Shown piece by piece: positions 9,086-17,121 of a stretch of 64,000 nucleotides of DNA (positions are counted from its first letter, which is position 1; each line of letters begins with the position of its first letter). The position numbers and the translations under genes were made by a program. Source of the DNA: Candidatus Magnetocorallium paracelense (lineage in GTDB: Bacteria > Nitrospirota > Thermodesulfovibrionia > Thermodesulfovibrionales > Magnetobacteriaceae); NCBI GenBank assembly GCA_029001845.1, contig JAREWP010000049.1, positions 130,706-194,705 of the forward strand, read 5' to 3'. The notes beneath the pieces are model-generated. The model saw only the letters and a list, made by a program, of their open reading frames with translations, made no database searches and was not told where the DNA came from.

Positions 9086-9313
9086 CTACGCCATACTCCT
9101 CAGAAATTCCTCAATTGTCAGCCCGATATCTTTAATGATTTGTTTAAGCAGTATAGGAGAGGTATCTCTTCCTGCATGGAAAGGAACCGTTGTTACCCTG
9201 CCGTCAGAATGTCTAAATTGTTTGTGAGAACCTTTTTGACGAACCTCATAAAAACCAAGGCGATTTAGTAACGAAATAATCTCTTTCGGCTTCAGCACAG
9301 GCAGTTTGCTCAT
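9086..9313 (-). CDS. hicA: HicA-type toxin (mRNA interferase)
   Basis: 75 residues, typical HicA length and double-stranded-RNA-binding-like fold: LKPKEIISLLNRLGF, then the catalytic histidine block GSHKQFRH and the strand RVTTVPFHAGRD. HicA cleaves mRNA and is held inactive by HicB. It starts 2 bases after the hicB stop, so the pair is co-transcribed and probably coupled. It lies about 125 bases from the tRNA-Val gene, a common landing place for accessory modules. Confidence 0.93.
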   Translation of the reverse strand: MSKLPVLKPKEIISLLNRLGFYEVRQKGSHKQFRHSDGRVTTVPFHAGRDTSPILLKQIIKDIGLTIEEFLRSMA

Positions 9314-9315
9314 TA

Positions 9316-9525
9316 CTATGCCACCATCACATTCTGTGTTCCTATAAATTCGCTTTCAGTCTCCGGTTCTCCGTCTTCAAGAAGCATTTCTATTACTTCT
9401 TTTATATTATTATTTAACTCATCTAACGTTTCACCCTGTGAATGTGCTCCCGGCAATCCGGGAATAGAGCCGACATAGAGACCCGTTTCTTTACATCTTT
9501 CTATAATTGCAGTATATGTTTTCAT
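9316..9525 (-). CDS. hicB: HicB-type antitoxin
   Basis: 69 residues with the partial RNase H-like HicB fold: YTAIIERCKETGLYVGSIPGLPGAHSQGETLDE, then a helix NNNIKEVIEMLLEDGE. The ribosome binding site AAGGAG lies eight bases before the ATG. This is the short form without a recognisable C-terminal DNA-binding domain, so self-regulation may need another factor or the helix end. The antitoxin-first order (hicB then hicA) is less common than hicA-hicB but known. Confidence 0.92.
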   Translation of the reverse strand: MKTYTAIIERCKETGLYVGSIPGLPGAHSQGETLDELNNNIKEVIEMLLEDGEPETESEFIGTQNVMVA

Positions 9526-10039
9526 TGAAAATCTCCTTTAATTTTCTGCTGTCTGATGAATCTTGAAATGTATAAAAGGAACATAAGCCGTTTCTTTATA
9601 AAAGTCATATATAAAGTCAGACTGTCTAAATGGCCGGCGAGGAGTGTACATCATCCATTGCAAGCCATGAAGCGTAATGCAACACTTCTTTTTATTATAC
9701 CATCATGATGTATGCCGAGGCGCTATGTTCATCGTATAGGAATTTTTATTTTTTTTATGCGGCTTTGCGGGAGGTCAGATTTTTAGACAAAGGATTCATC
9801 TGTCTTTTAAACGTACGAATTTATACAAGACAAAGCGTCATTCCCACTTAAGGGACTGCGGGAATGACGATATCCTCTTTTTGAAACCATAGGTGATTAA
9901 GACAGTTGAAACCCAAACATGAACAGCTGATCAGCTTAAAAAAGTCCGTCCGAAGGATGTTAACTTCATAGTGAGGCGAAACGCAAGTTTTTTAATTTTA
10001 TAGTTGCTGCTCATCTATTGGCTATGGTAAGATGAATTT
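9526..10039. other. 514-base intergenic region with dispersed repeat pieces
   Basis: No convincing gene. It contains a T-rich phrase at 9739-9761 that recurs at 16915 and 23825, the CGTCATTCCC hairpin (9836-9869), a 12-base palindrome AGCTGATCAGCT (9925-9936), and a phrase at 9944-9966 resembling 23955-23976. These are fragments of repeats scattered through this genome. Confidence 0.6.
9836..9869. repeat. REP-like hairpin (CGTCATTCCC inverted repeat)
   Basis: Perfect 10-base arms CGTCATTCCC (9836-9845) and GGGAATGACG (9860-9869) around a 14-base loop. Short palindromes built on GTCATTCCC are a known class of dispersed repeat in proteobacterial genomes. It lacks a T-run, so a terminator role is less likely. 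Confidence 0.75.
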
Positions 10040-10993
10040 ATGAATAGAAATCCTTATTTATTCTGCAAAATTCTAACGGCTATACTGTTGATTTTTTTAT
10101 CTTCGCCCCTATCGGCGGAGATTGGCGATGTTTTATACTTTTTTGACTCACCACTTGCCAATCCGGCAGGCATTGCTTATGACGGTGAATTTTTTTGGGC
10201 AACCAATATTGTCGGCTCCAATGACTTTACCCTGAATAAGATAGATGATACCGGCAACATACTCTTTTCGGCCACACCTTTCAGATTCCTTATTGACAAA
10301 ACATCTTCCCTTTCACCTGAAGGTATGATCTACGACGGCAGATATCTGCTGATTATTCTTAATGACCCGGCCGATTCTTATGACGTTATCTATAAATACG
10401 ACACCTCATTTAAAAGCAATTTTATAATTTCCCTGACTTCTCCTGTTAATAATCCCACGAGCCTTGCCTTTGACGGCGAGTTTTTCTGGACTACGGATGT
10501 AGAGGAACCTAATTTTTTCAGCCTGAACAAATTCGATAAATCGGGCGACATTATCTATTCCAGGTCATTTGTTTTTTCTTCAGGAAACTCGTCATCTGTC
10601 TATCCCGTTGGGATGGCTTATGACGGTGAATTTTTCTGGCTCGCCATTAACGACGATTCCGATCTTTTCGATAAGATATACAAACTCGATTCCGATCTGA
10701 ATGTTATAGATTCATTTTTTTCGCCGGGATACTATCTTACGGGAATAACCTTTGACGGGACCTATTTGTGGATTGTGGATAAGATAAGTGACACTGACAG
10801 CGGTTATCGGATTTTTAAGATAGATGCAGGTTACGATGACAGCTCTGTTGACAACGATGACAGTGGCAGTTACTGCGGATCATGCGATATTAACGGAGAC
10901 GGTCTTGTAGACTCATGGGATGCAGATGTCAACCACCTTATAACTTCATGGATCGATCAATGCCTGTCTGCAGGAGAGGTAACCGGAAAGTAA
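10040..10993 (+). CDS. Secreted beta-propeller-like protein with C-terminal dockerin-like EF-hand
   Basis: 317 residues. A signal peptide (about 1-26, cleavage near PLSA-EIG) is followed by repeated blades carrying AYDGEFFW-type phrases at four or more places (GIAYDGEFFWATN, LAFDGEFFWTTD, MAYDGEFFWLAI, ITFDGTYLWIVD), about 50-70 residues apart. These suggest a small propeller. An acidic linker (SSVDNDDSGSYC) leads to DINGDGLVDSWDAD, a calcium-binding loop of dockerin type I form, but only one such loop is present and it is flanked by cysteines. It is probably exported and calcium-stabilised. No cohesin is seen in the window. Confidence 0.7.
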   Translation: MNRNPYLFCKILTAILLIFLSSPLSAEIGDVLYFFDSPLANPAGIAYDGEFFWATNIVGSNDFTLNKIDDTGNILFSATPFRFLIDKTSSLSPEGMIYDGRYLLIILNDPADSYDVIYKYDTSFKSNFIISLTSPVNNPTSLAFDGEFFWTTDVEEPNFFSLNKFDKSGDIIYSRSFVFSSGNSSSVYPVGMAYDGEFFWLAINDDSDLFDKIYKLDSDLNVIDSFFSPGYYLTGITFDGTYLWIVDKISDTDSGYRIFKIDAGYDDSSVDNDDSGSYCGSCDINGDGLVDSWDADVNHLITSWIDQCLSAGEVTGK

Positions 10994-11009
10994 CCATTCC
11001 ATACCATTA

Positions 11010-12482
11010 TCAGTTGTCGAGGTATGCCTCGATCGAATCAATATGGTGTTTCATTATCTCATTTAGAAGATTAATCTCTTCGGCGAATGTTTTAATGATA
11101 TCGCTGTCCAGCTCTATAGGGTCATTCATGGCTTCGAGCATAATTGATATGGATTGAGACAATCTGCTGAATTCCATCATTTCACTCCCAGGCAATTCCT
11201 CCGGCATAACGAGTCTCTGATCGAGAGAGCGTAGCCATGCCAGGATATGGTCGTTAATGGCAATAACCTCGGCTCGGAGTTTACCGACTTTTTGATCTAC
11301 AACACGGTTGTAGTTTCTTTTTTCCCTTTGCCAGACATTTCGAACCATTGAATTAAAGGCTTGCTTTTGATGCTTATCGTAAAAGGAGAGTTCCCTGTTT
11401 GCAAATAATCTCTCTTTGATCGCCTTTAAGGACTTCTCTCCCCGAAACAATTCATCTCTCATGTATGCAATCATAACTTCCTCATTCATATCGATCCCAA
11501 TATCCTGAAATATTGTATCCAGATCGTCGCTGGCGCCTGTATGCATTTTTTCGTCCAGCATGGAAGTAATTCCTGCGAATATATCCCCGTCATCATCTTT
11601 GCGCCATAAGATAGTTTCCGCTCCTAAAGGCGTTATGGCAGCTCTGTTGCTCTTTTCAAGATATCCTCCTATATGCATTCCGTGAAATTGTCTTAAAAAG
11701 GGAGAGCCCAGGAAAAAGGCCTGCGCCAGTTGTTCGTCAGCCGGCATTACAGGGCCGTACTCGTCAAATACTTCGTTCAGAGCATCGTCAAGAAAGTTGC
11801 ACCACCTGCGAATGTCAGAAAATTCCTTACTCAAATCGTCGGATGAGGAATACTCGACAAGATAATGACTTTTGTACCAGTCTAACACGGTAAAAATTAA
11901 AGTGTCGCCTTCACGAAATGAATTTTTCCTGTAAAAATCGCTAAAATCCAACGCCGTGAGTTTAAGGGGCTGCTTGTCTATAGTACTTAAATCCAGCTTT
12001 TGATTTTCTTCATCGTCTTCATGTATAAGGATCATCATACCGGTAAGCCCGTACAATGTATAATATATTATTGCATCTTCAAAGAGTATTGTAATCTTCT
12101 TTTTTTGAAAAGCCGCTTTTTCGTTGTCAACCAGGGTGCACTCAAAGGGCGGCGTCAGAGGATTGGAAAAGGGTATCAGCCTGTGACCTGTTACTAAAAC
12201 GCCCTGGTCAATTTCCGACTTCATAGGCTTTACCCTGAATTTTACATGATGAAAAAATTTTGAACGTTTTAAAAACCTGTTATCGTTGCCAAATGTAAAT
12301 ATATGGGGATGATTGACTAATTCCTTAACAACGTTTTTTGTAGTATTTCTCGAAGAGGATTTATATTCCTTATGTACATATAACAGGATATCGTCTATCG
12401 TAAACTCGTTCTCTGCACCAAGAACGAACTCGTCTATTACTTCCGGTAATTTTTTTTTTTTGCTGCCTTTCCCTGTAGTCAT
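11010..12482 (-). CDS. Uncharacterised 490-residue protein
   Basis: Not recognised. The start has a strong purine-rich site (GGGGGGA). Codons 8-11 are four lysines encoded by an unbroken run of 12 A. Residues 12-75 look like a small winged-helix or helical domain (VIDEFVLGAENEFTIDDILLYVHKEY). The middle (about 80-230) is beta-rich with several acidic stretches. The C-terminal 200 residues are charged and helical (FYDKHQKQAFNSMVRNVWQREKR), possibly coiled. No signal peptide, membrane segment or nucleotide-binding motif. It is cytoplasmic by appearance and a single-gene unit between the secreted propeller protein and bioA. Confidence 0.6.
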   Translation of the reverse strand: MTTGKGSKKKKLPEVIDEFVLGAENEFTIDDILLYVHKEYKSSSRNTTKNVVKELVNHPHIFTFGNDNRFLKRSKFFHHVKFRVKPMKSEIDQGVLVTGHRLIPFSNPLTPPFECTLVDNEKAAFQKKKITILFEDAIIYYTLYGLTGMMILIHEDDEENQKLDLSTIDKQPLKLTALDFSDFYRKNSFREGDTLIFTVLDWYKSHYLVEYSSSDDLSKEFSDIRRWCNFLDDALNEVFDEYGPVMPADEQLAQAFFLGSPFLRQFHGMHIGGYLEKSNRAAITPLGAETILWRKDDDGDIFAGITSMLDEKMHTGASDDLDTIFQDIGIDMNEEVMIAYMRDELFRGEKSLKAIKERLFANRELSFYDKHQKQAFNSMVRNVWQREKRNYNRVVDQKVGKLRAEVIAINDHILAWLRSLDQRLVMPEELPGSEMMEFSRLSQSISIMLEAMNDPIELDSDIIKTFAEEINLLNEIMKHHIDSIEAYLDN

Positions 12483-12699
12483 AATCCCCCCTTTTTTTAT
12501 AAAGACAGGACAAGTTAAGCTGCTAAAGCAGCGACTTTTCTCTTGTTCCCTGCCATGTCAGATATGATATATTATTCCCTTATTTAAAGCAAGGGATCGT
12601 TTTTCTGTTAAAAGGTACATTAAAGTCTCTATCTGCCGCTTTATCAAACAAACAAGATGTTTTGTCTTTTTCATTACGTAATTACATGAGAAGCTATAG

Positions 12700-12705
12700 T
12701 ATAAT
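12700..12705 (+). promoter_or_regulatory. Candidate -10 element upstream of bioA
   Basis: Exact TATAAT 34 bases before the bioA ATG. No good -35 hexamer at normal spacing was found (TTACGT at 12674 is 20 bases away). No BirA-type operator was recognised in this gap. Confidence 0.35.
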
Positions 12706-12738
12706 AGACAGCATGTCAGTCTATCGCAGAGGTTAAAT

Positions 12739-14094
12739 ATGAACTTACATAAAGACGAATTAATAAGAATCAATCAGAAGCACCTATGGCATCCTTTCAC
12801 TCAAATGAAGCAGTGGATGACGGAAGATCCCCTTTTCATAGAGAGGGGGGAGGGAAATTATCTTATCGATATTGAGGGGAAGAGATATTTGGACGGCGTC
12901 TCTTCATTGTGGACAAATGTGCACGGCCATAACAAGCAAGAGATTAACGATGCGATAACGAAACAAATAGGGAAAATATCGCACTCTACAATGCTGGGAC
13001 TTGCCAATGTCCCGGCCACTGAACTCGCCAAAAGGCTGGCTGAGATTTCTCCCGGAAAGTTAAATAAAATATTTTATTCCGACAGCGGCGCCACAGCTGT
13101 CGAGATCGGGCTAAAAATGGCTTATCAGTATTGGAGACAGAGAGAAAAACCGGTACCCTCAAAAACTCGATTTATTACATTAAGCGGTGCATACCACGGT
13201 GATACGATCGGTTCCGTAAGCCTTGGAGGAATCGATTTGTTTCATAAAATATTCTCCCACCTTCTCTTTGAGACGTACTCATTTCCCTGCCCGAATTTCC
13301 ATGGTTCCGACTTTTCGACGCCTGAGGAGTGTATGAATAACTCGCTTAAAGTATTCGAGAGTGTTCTGAGACAGCATCACAGCGAGATAATCGGTCTTTT
13401 TATCGAGCCCTATGTACAGGGCGCGGCCGGTATGATTGTATATCCAAAGGGTTTTATGAAATCTCTCTATTCTGTGTGTCGTAAGTACGAGATTCTCTTT
13501 ATTGTAGACGAAGTGGCAACAGGATTCGGAAGAACGGGCCGTATGTTCGCCTGTGAAGAGGATGATTTGGAACCGGATATTATGTCTGTTGCCAAGGGAC
13601 TCAGCGGGGGGTATCTTCCCCTTGCCGCAACAATTACGACAGATGAAATATTCGACGCCTTTCTCGGGGAGTACGATGAGTTTAAGGCCTTTTACCACGG
13701 CCACACTTTTACGGGGAACCCTCTTGCATGCGCCGCGGCATTGGCGTCTTTGGATTTGTTCAACAAAGAAATGACAATAAAAAATCTTGGCCAAAAGATA
13801 GAACTCCTTGATGAATTACTGGCTCCGGTAAAAGAACTTACTCATGTCGGCGATGTGAGGCAGAAGGGTTTTATGGTCGGAATCGAACTTGCTGAAGTGA
13901 AGAGCGACAGGAAACGTTATGCCGTGAAAGAACGCATGGGGCACAAGGTCTGCATGGAGGCAAGAAAGCACGGAGTTATCATCCGCCCTCTTGGAGATGT
14001 GGTTATACTAATGCCGCCGTTAAGTATTACTCCCGAAGAGTTGAGGCTTTTGACCAATGTGGTGAGGGATTCGATTATTGAGGTCTGTGGCTAA
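12739..14094 (+). CDS. bioA: Adenosylmethionine--8-amino-7-oxononanoate aminotransferase
   Basis: 451 residues. The BioA signature LWHPFTQMKQW lies near residue 15, followed by class III aminotransferase features: FYSDSGATAVE, AYHGDTIGSVSLGG, the PLP-interacting block FIVDEVATGFGRTG, and the Schiff-base lysine K286 in SVAKGLSGGYLP. It converts KAPA to DAPA in biotin synthesis using S-adenosylmethionine as amino donor. No other bio genes are in the window. Its stop codon overlaps the stop of the convergent glycosyltransferase gene. Confidence 0.95.
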   Translation: MNLHKDELIRINQKHLWHPFTQMKQWMTEDPLFIERGEGNYLIDIEGKRYLDGVSSLWTNVHGHNKQEINDAITKQIGKISHSTMLGLANVPATELAKRLAEISPGKLNKIFYSDSGATAVEIGLKMAYQYWRQREKPVPSKTRFITLSGAYHGDTIGSVSLGGIDLFHKIFSHLLFETYSFPCPNFHGSDFSTPEECMNNSLKVFESVLRQHHSEIIGLFIEPYVQGAAGMIVYPKGFMKSLYSVCRKYEILFIVDEVATGFGRTGRMFACEEDDLEPDIMSVAKGLSGGYLPLAATITTDEIFDAFLGEYDEFKAFYHGHTFTGNPLACAAALASLDLFNKEMTIKNLGQKIELLDELLAPVKELTHVGDVRQKGFMVGIELAEVKSDRKRYAVKERMGHKVCMEARKHGVIIRPLGDVVILMPPLSITPEELRLLTNVVRDSIIEVCG

Positions 14095-15272
14095 TTTGAC
14101 AAAGCCCCGGTTATAAGGTGCGATGCTCTTTTTACTCTTTCTTCCCAGGTATATGAACTGCCGGCTTTGATGTATGCACGAATGTTTTTTTCTTCCCTGC
14201 CTTCGATTATCGCCATCTCGATATTTCCTGTAAAATCATCGGCATTCTTTGAAAGCCGTACAGGTATGTCAGTACTCTCCAATTCGGGAATCCGGGACGA
14301 AACGACGGGCTTGCCGGCAGCTAAATACTCGAATGCCTTTGTTGGCTGACAATTTTTCAGGAAATCCTCTCCCTTATAAGGAATGATGCATACATCAAAT
14401 CCTTTGATAAAGTGCGGCAGCTCTTGTTGTCTCCTTTCTCCGAGAAACAGATGGCGCTTGTTTTCCAAAATATATTGAGGCGGTTTGTCATTACAGGGGC
14501 CGACAAAAACAAATGTCCAATCACGATGTGTGGAGGAAGCTTTGTCTATCCATTCCCAATTCATCTTTATATTCACCATACCTCCGACAAAGCCTATTAC
14601 CGGCCCTTTTATATTGCTCAGTTCAGGGGCTGTTTTCAATGAAGGAGACAGGGCGCTTTGAAAGAGGTTTACATCCAGACCTGAGGGAAGATAGTGGGTA
14701 TTGTCGTTTTGACTTTTTCTCAGTTCATACAAACGTTTCGAGGTGGCAAACACCAGGTCCGACTTTGCTGTAAGTCTCTTTTCGACTGCTTTTAATCTTT
14801 CTTTTTTGTCAAAGTAAGTGCAGAAGAAGAAGCTTACATCGTCATTACAATCGTAACATGTCAGCTTTTCGTTAAATGCGCCGTCAGGAATAAGGACGTA
14901 GGGATGGTATATCCACAGAATAGGAGATTTGAATCCAAGCCTGCCGGCAGCCCTTTTAATCGACTGAGTTATATAAAATCGGTTAATCCTGTCAATTACA
15001 GAGAAATGACCATATTGTAAAATCAGAGGCGGAGGGAATAAGACATGGAGGTTGTTGCCTTCATCTCTGATCCCTTTGAGCCATAGGCGGGTTTTTTTGA
15101 GATGATTTTTCCACAGGCCGGGATCGATAAGGAGGTTGCTGTATGCCACCGGCGGATCGACAAACAAAACCCTGTTGTGCTTAGAAAGCCCCTGCATCAT
15201 ATGATGCATAACAAGGGGAATGGAATCCTTCACAAGCCAGGAAATACATATTATCTCTTCGCCTTTTAACAT
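14091..15272 (-). CDS. GT-B fold glycosyltransferase (TuaH-like)
   Basis: 393 residues. The N-terminal half carries ISWLVKDSIPLVMHHMMQGLSKHNRVLFVDPP, typical of TuaH-like transferases. The C-terminal half has the donor-binding elements GPVIGFVGGMV, VFVGPCN and FEYLAAGKPVVSSRIPELES (E-x7-E-like region). Cytosolic or membrane-associated; donor and acceptor unknown. It lies 86 bases downstream of the UGM-like flavoprotein on the same strand, so the two may act in the same glycan route. Start is ATG 15272 with a weak ribosome binding site. Confidence 0.8.
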   Translation of the reverse strand: MLKGEEIICISWLVKDSIPLVMHHMMQGLSKHNRVLFVDPPVAYSNLLIDPGLWKNHLKKTRLWLKGIRDEGNNLHVLFPPPLILQYGHFSVIDRINRFYITQSIKRAAGRLGFKSPILWIYHPYVLIPDGAFNEKLTCYDCNDDVSFFFCTYFDKKERLKAVEKRLTAKSDLVFATSKRLYELRKSQNDNTHYLPSGLDVNLFQSALSPSLKTAPELSNIKGPVIGFVGGMVNIKMNWEWIDKASSTHRDWTFVFVGPCNDKPPQYILENKRHLFLGERRQQELPHFIKGFDVCIIPYKGEDFLKNCQPTKAFEYLAAGKPVVSSRIPELESTDIPVRLSKNADDFTGNIEMAIIEGREEKNIRAYIKAGSSYTWEERVKRASHLITGALSN

Positions 15273-15358
15273 AAATATGTTCCGACAATGGACTGACAGT
15301 GCAATTGGCTGATATCTTCAGCCTTACGTCTATTCACCTGAGTCGTTACGACTCTGAT

Positions 15359-16747
15359 TTATTTTGCGAAATTTGAGTTTGCTACAGACGGTAGAGGGTA
15401 CGTGATCTCCGGGATAGAGATTACTATTCTGTTGACCCATTCCACTCCCTGCATTAAAGAGTGATCCTGATTGCCTGCTTCGTATTTCCAGGCGCCCATA
15501 CGCCCCCTGGAATAGATGTCTAATTTTTCCAAAGCAGGAATCAGGGTTGCAATAACATTGTCTCTCTTTAATGTAGGTACGGGATAACCATGCTCTGCCG
15601 TGAACATCCATGTTGAAACAATGTTTTTTCTTGACTCTATCAGCTTTGTATTTAATAGTCCTTCTATCGTTTCTTCAATCAGCCCGGAGCGGTTAACCGG
15701 CTTATTAATCGATTCGCTTGTCTCTGTCATGAGGGACCAGTATGTATTATTATCGGGTACATTGTTGGGGCTGTAGTTTGAAAAAACCGTTACTCTGTAA
15801 AAGGGACAATTGGATTCGGGAAAATACATCCAGCATTTTGTAGCCAATTCGTCTTTAGGCTTTCCTTTCAGACCTAGTCCGACGATATTCGAAGTAGCAT
15901 AGGATAAATTTTCCACGCTTTGTGCGAACTCGCTGTCAATACAGTCAAGATATCCGACAAAGGCGTTTAAAGGCATCGTGCTCAACAGGTATTCATAATC
16001 GATGGTTTCTCCGGTGGAAAGTTCTATTTTCTTCTTCTTGGGATGAATTTTTTTAATTTTGGAATCGAATTTAATATGCTCACCGCCGGTTAAACGGGCT
16101 ACGGCATGCCAAATCGCTCCTGTACCGCCTTGCAATGGGAATTTAAACGTATTGTTCGGCCCCCAACTGAAGTCGTCCTTTTCATAGAGTATGTTTTTAA
16201 GTACTTTTTCTAAATCCGTGACAGCCACTCTCTCCCCTATCCATTGATAGGCCATATCGCGGGGATGAAAGGCCCACACCTTAAAGTTATAGGGGAGCAG
16301 AAATTTCTCTGCGATACCGCTGCCAAAAGTGGCATTTATCCATTGGGCGAAATTTTCCGGTTTCTCCTGACTTCCGGCCTTAACGGCCTGAATGAGACCT
16401 TTAAGGCACTGCCACATAGAGTCCTTCGGCAAATAGCGGATATTATTTTGAAAAGGGTAGGGTACGAAACGATCTTCAATCCATATCCATGACTCTCTTT
16501 CATGCTCTATCCAATCAGCCCCCAATGCTTTATCCATTAAATCGTCAAAATATTTATAGTGGGAAAAGAGAATATGACCTCCTATATCCCAGGTAAAGCC
16601 TTTGTCATCAGTGAAGCTTGCAGACAAACCGCCGGGGTAGTCATTTTTTTCAAGAATCAGAAAATCCTCTTCTCCAAGTTCCTTTAAACGGTAGCCGGCT
16701 CCAAGCCCGGTTGGCCCGGCCCCGATAATTAAGTACTTATACTGCAT
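15359..16747 (-). CDS. UDP-galactopyranose mutase-like FAD-dependent protein
   Basis: 462 residues. N-terminal FAD-binding motif GAGPTGLGAG, then LEKNDYPGGLSASF and WDIGGHILFSHY (the UGM/amine-oxidase GGH block), WIWIEDRFVPYPFQNN, and the C-terminal FAD contact GRMGAWKYEAGNQDHS. The WDxGGHxxF and VPYPFQNN elements favour the UDP-galactopyranose mutase and protoporphyrinogen-oxidase-like superfamily over a simple oxidase. The ATG at 16747 is chosen because AAGGA lies seven bases upstream; the in-frame TTG at 16753 is too close. It is probably a sugar-nucleotide mutase or oxidoreductase for surface glycan; the exact substrate is not readable. Confidence 0.75.
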   Translation of the reverse strand: MQYKYLIIGAGPTGLGAGYRLKELGEEDFLILEKNDYPGGLSASFTDDKGFTWDIGGHILFSHYKYFDDLMDKALGADWIEHERESWIWIEDRFVPYPFQNNIRYLPKDSMWQCLKGLIQAVKAGSQEKPENFAQWINATFGSGIAEKFLLPYNFKVWAFHPRDMAYQWIGERVAVTDLEKVLKNILYEKDDFSWGPNNTFKFPLQGGTGAIWHAVARLTGGEHIKFDSKIKKIHPKKKKIELSTGETIDYEYLLSTMPLNAFVGYLDCIDSEFAQSVENLSYATSNIVGLGLKGKPKDELATKCWMYFPESNCPFYRVTVFSNYSPNNVPDNNTYWSLMTETSESINKPVNRSGLIEETIEGLLNTKLIESRKNIVSTWMFTAEHGYPVPTLKRDNVIATLIPALEKLDIYSRGRMGAWKYEAGNQDHSLMQGVEWVNRIVISIPEITYPLPSVANSNFAK

Positions 16748-17121
16748 CGACAAATCCTTTCAAATTAATTTTAAGAAATCAGAATGTTGTTTCATATTAT
16801 ACATTACAATTACAAGATTAATCGATACGTAGATATTTGATATTAACCAGGACACAAGAGAGTACCTGGAAGAATGGTTCTTTTTTGGAATCATGATTTT
16901 AAAAGCATAGAGTGTTCATTTTTTTATGCAGGTTTGCTGGAGAGTTCCTGACAATGCTCCCCGGGACAGGCGTCTCTCCTGCCCCTTTGGACGTGGAATC
17001 ACAATTCCGGCCTGATTGAGGTGAATCGTTGTACCGAATCGGACAGGCGTTACGCCTGTCCCAGGTGTTGACTTTACTTTTATTTTGCTTTATAATTTCA
17101 CTATTTAAGGAGGTAAGCAAA
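16748..17121. other. Intergenic region with REP-type palindromes
   Basis: 374 bases between divergent genes. It holds the T-rich phrase at 16915-16942 shared with 9739 and 23825, a GGGACAGGCG phrase near 16963, and a hairpin at 17041-17061 (GGACAGGCG, loop TTA, CGCCTGTCC). The strong ribosome binding site for the amylase (AAGGAGG, 17107-17113) is at the right end. Confidence 0.65.
17041..17061. repeat. GGACAGGCG palindrome
   Basis: Nine perfect base pairs with a three-base loop. A second partial copy of the same phrase lies at about 16963-16985. The longest ORF of the downstream amylase would begin inside this element, which argues against that start. Confidence 0.7.

Noticed and set aside
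11010..12482. Defence-system gene
   Set aside because: No nuclease, helicase, NTPase or TIR motif, and no partner genes.
17029..17121. 31-residue N-terminal extension of the amylase
   Set aside because: It reads through a palindromic repeat; the strong AAGGAGG precedes the ATG at 17122.
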